Origin: CAYMRB01 sp964392615
GTDB lineage: Bacteria; Planctomycetota; UBA8108
DNA length: 9,371 nucleotides
NCBI GenBank assembly: GCA_964392615.1
Contig: CAYMRB010000403.1
Location: 1 to 9,371, forward strand
Direction: 5' to 3'
Shown: positions 7,809-9,371 of the stretch, piece by piece
How the letters are laid out: each line of letters begins with the position of its first letter
How positions within the stretch are numbered: position 1 is the stretch's first letter
Notes under the pieces: generated by a model
Seen by the model: the letters and a program-made list of their open reading frames with translations, nothing else
The model's database searches: none
Told to the model about the DNA's origin: nothing
Translations under genes and position numbers: made by a program

Positions 7809-9080
7809 ATGAAGAAGAGCCATCTGTCACGTCGACGATTCCTACGGGGAGGCCTGGGGGCGGGTGCCGCCGGCGTCGTCGCCACCGGCCTGCAGACGGC
7901 CGCCTACGCGCGAATCCTCGGTGCCAACGATCGAATCCGCGTCGCGCAGGTCGGTTGCGGGGGCCGCAATCGGTGGCACACGGAGTGGGTGAAGAGAGTG
8001 TCAGAGGCAGCCAACGCCCAGGTCATCGGCGCGTGCGATGTCTGGAAGCAGCAGCGGGAGTTCATGGCCACGCACATCAAGCGGCGCTTCGGTGGCGAGC
8101 CGAAAGTCTATGCCGACTATCGGGCCGTCCTCGCGGACAAGGATATCGACGCGGTCATCATCGCGACCCCGGACCACCAGCACTGCGGACAGCTCCGCGA
8201 CTCGGTGCGGGCCGGCAAGGATGTCTATGTCGAGAAGCCGATCGCGATGGCGATGGACGAGCTCAACGAGGCGTACGACGCGGTCAAGGCCTCGAAGGCG
8301 ATCGTCCAGCACGGAACACAGGGACGGTCGAGCCGGGGCGCGGTGGCCTGCAAGGCTCTGTACGAATCGGGACGCATGGGCAAGCTCTTCCGCGTCGAGT
8401 CGACCGAGTCGGCGTACCGCCCGTATTGGAACCACTACGCGTGCCCGGAGAAGGAGTCCGACACGAACTGGAAGGAGTTCCTCTACGGCCGACCGCACCG
8501 CCCGTTCGACCGCGACCAGCACGGCTCGTGGATGGGCTACCACGAGTTCTCGAGCGGTCCGATCGGTGGCTGGATGAGCCACTACAGCGACTTCGTCCAC
8601 TTCATGACAGGCTGCGGCTTCCCGCAGGTCGCGACCGCGCACGGCGGGATCTTCGCTCCGACGACCGATCGTCGCCGGACCGCCCCCGACACCGCGACGG
8701 TGGTTCTCGAGTACGCGGAAGGCTTCGTCACCGAGTTCACCACGCACTTCGGCAGCGGCGTCGACAACGAGACGACGACGTACTACTTCGAGAAGGGCAC
8801 GCTGCGCTGCGCGTTCGGCCACAACCCGCACGGGCCGCGCATCTCTGGAGAGGGCAGCGAGCACCCGGAGCGACCGCGCGAGGAAGAGAAGCTCGAGCTA
8901 CCGAAGACGCGCGACCACATGCTCGACTGGTTCCACTGCATCCGCACGCGCGAGACTCCCGCGGCCCACATGGACGCCGGGTACATGCACGGCGTCGCGG
9001 TCGTCATGGGCGACATGGCCTTTGTCGCGGGTCGGAAGATGAAGTTCGACGCGGCGAAGAGGCGGGTCGTGCCGGTGTAG
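7809..9080 (+). CDS. Tat-exported Gfo/Idh/MocA-family oxidoreductase
   Basis: A 423-residue protein, near the usual length for exported members of the family. Residues 1-36 are a Tat signal (LSRRRFLRGG, then an Ala/Gly/Val stretch); Tat export suits an enzyme that folds around its cofactor in the cytoplasm, as known for Zymomonas glucose-fructose oxidoreductase. The Rossmann nucleotide-binding motif is IRVAQVGCGGRN (43-54), followed by ATPDHQH (119-125) and the EKP motif (142-144, K143 being the usual catalytic-site lysine). The C-terminal substrate domain contains GGWMSHYSDFVHFMTG (253-268), with H258 and D261 where the family carries active-site residues. Likely role: NAD(P)-dependent oxidation or reduction of a sugar or glycoside outside the cytoplasm. 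A GH109-like NAD-dependent glycosidase is an alternative, because those also have Tat signals and a GxGGR motif. It is divergent from the TIM-barrel/sulfatase run, sharing a 135-nt control region. Confidence 0.92.
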   Translation: MKKSHLSRRRFLRGGLGAGAAGVVATGLQTAAYARILGANDRIRVAQVGCGGRNRWHTEWVKRVSEAANAQVIGACDVWKQQREFMATHIKRRFGGEPKVYADYRAVLADKDIDAVIIATPDHQHCGQLRDSVRAGKDVYVEKPIAMAMDELNEAYDAVKASKAIVQHGTQGRSSRGAVACKALYESGRMGKLFRVESTESAYRPYWNHYACPEKESDTNWKEFLYGRPHRPFDRDQHGSWMGYHEFSSGPIGGWMSHYSDFVHFMTGCGFPQVATAHGGIFAPTTDRRRTAPDTATVVLEYAEGFVTEFTTHFGSGVDNETTTYYFEKGTLRCAFGHNPHGPRISGEGSEHPERPREEEKLELPKTRDHMLDWFHCIRTRETPAAHMDAGYMHGVAVVMGDMAFVAGRKMKFDAAKRRVVPV

Positions 9081-9106
9081 GCCCCTGAAGAGAAGAGGAT
9101 TCACCA

Positions 9107-9187
9107 CAGAGAAGACAAGGCAGGAGAAGAGACAGAACGGGCCGGAAGATGAGTCCCTTTCTCTTCTAACCGTTCTTCTTTCCTCTG
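9107..9187. repeat. Imperfect inverted repeat, purine-rich arm and pyrimidine-rich arm
   Basis: Downstream of the oxidoreductase stop, a purine-rich stretch (about 9107-9137, starting CAGAGAAGAC) is followed after 16 nt by a pyrimidine-rich stretch (about 9154-9187). The reverse complement of the latter begins CAGAGGAAAGAAG and contains AGAAGAGA, as does the left arm. Pairing is imperfect, with several mismatches and shifts. It could act as a 3' hairpin of the gene or be a decayed intergenic repeat; I saw no T-run that would make it a classical terminator. Confidence 0.4.
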
Positions 9188-9249
9188 CACTACTAACGTC
9201 CGGAATCTTGTTCTCCGACGAAGACCTCTGCCGCCTCCAAGTAGGATTT

Positions 9250-9318
9250 CTAAGGAACCCAGGAACCCAGGAAGGGAAGTGGATGCGCCCTCCCTTCCTG
9301 GGTTCCTGGGTTCCTTAG
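9250..9318. repeat. Perfect 28-bp inverted repeat with 13-nt loop
   Basis: The left arm at 9250-9277 (CTAAGGAACCCAGGAACCCA, then GGAAGGGA) is the exact reverse complement of 9291-9318. The loop is 9278-9290 (AGTGGATGCGCCC). Each arm contains the 8-bp unit GGAACCCA twice in tandem plus a partial third copy. No T-run follows, so an intrinsic terminator is not clearly indicated, although the RNA hairpin would be very stable. It resembles mobile or amplified palindromic intergenic repeats more than a gene-specific signal. Confidence 0.92.
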
Positions 9319-9371
9319 TGCCGTCGGTCAGAAGTTTTCGTGCAAATCCCTAAAGTTCCGAGAACGCGGTG

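Larger units (their letters stand above)
9081..9371. other. Gene-free 3' region with several inverted repeats
   Basis: No credible coding frame was found in these 291 nt on either strand. They hold the imperfect purine/pyrimidine inverted repeat (9107-9187), the perfect palindrome (9250-9318), and weaker matching blocks outside it: 9218-9233 agrees with the reverse complement of 9326-9341 at about 13 of 16 bases, and GTTCTCCG (9210-9217) resembles the inverted GTTCTCGG near 9357-9364. The region appears less GC-rich than the genes. Confidence 0.6.

Noticed and set aside
7739..9088. 449-residue plus-strand open frame in another frame over the oxidoreductase gene
   Set aside because: It overlaps the clearly coding Tat and Rossmann-fold frame and translates to a low-complexity Arg/Gly/Pro sequence.
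9250..9318. Reading the palindrome as a CRISPR repeat or as an intrinsic terminator
   Set aside because: There is one palindrome with no spacer-repeat periodicity, and no T-run follows either arm on the expected strand.

Overview
The window looks like high-GC chromosomal DNA of a Planctomycetota-type bacterium or a close relative; Verrucomicrobiota would be the alternative. This is inferred from the kinds of protein present: a VWA protein with a helical N-terminal part, S1-type sulfatases, a secreted PQQ-like beta-propeller protein, Tat-exported Gfo/Idh/MocA and TIM-barrel sugar enzymes, and a C-terminal dockerin-like pair of calcium loops. No rRNA, tRNA, CRISPR array, transposase or phage gene was seen.

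Layout. Positions 1-1329 (+) hold the C-terminal part of a VWA-domain protein whose 5' end lies outside the window. Convergent to it is a run of four minus-strand genes, listed in transcription order from 7673 down to 1432. They are a Tat-signal xylose-isomerase-like TIM-barrel protein (6738-7673), a secreted PQQ-like beta-propeller protein (5330-6715), a very large multidomain sulfatase (2053-5316), and a shortened sulfatase that has lost its catalytic core (1432-1998). The gaps are 22, 13 and 54 nt, so co-transcription is likely. A 135-nt divergent spacer separates this run from a plus-strand Tat-signal Gfo/Idh/MocA oxidoreductase (7809-9080). The last 291 nt carry no gene but hold a perfect 28-bp inverted repeat and two weaker inverted repeats.

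How the genes may work together (inference). All five non-VWA genes encode proteins with export signals. Two sulfatases, an NAD(P)-type sugar oxidoreductase and a sugar isomerase/lyase-like TIM barrel fit extracytoplasmic processing of a sulfated glycan: sulfate removal, then oxidative or isomerising steps on the sugar. The large sulfatase carries a carbohydrate-binding-like jelly roll, a beta-strand-rich stalk and a dockerin-like end, which suggests it is held on the surface or in a complex. The substrate cannot be read from the sequence.

The most notable items are the sulfatase with a clean in-frame loss of its catalytic core, the unusual architecture of the 1087-aa sulfatase, and the long perfect palindrome at 9250-9318.
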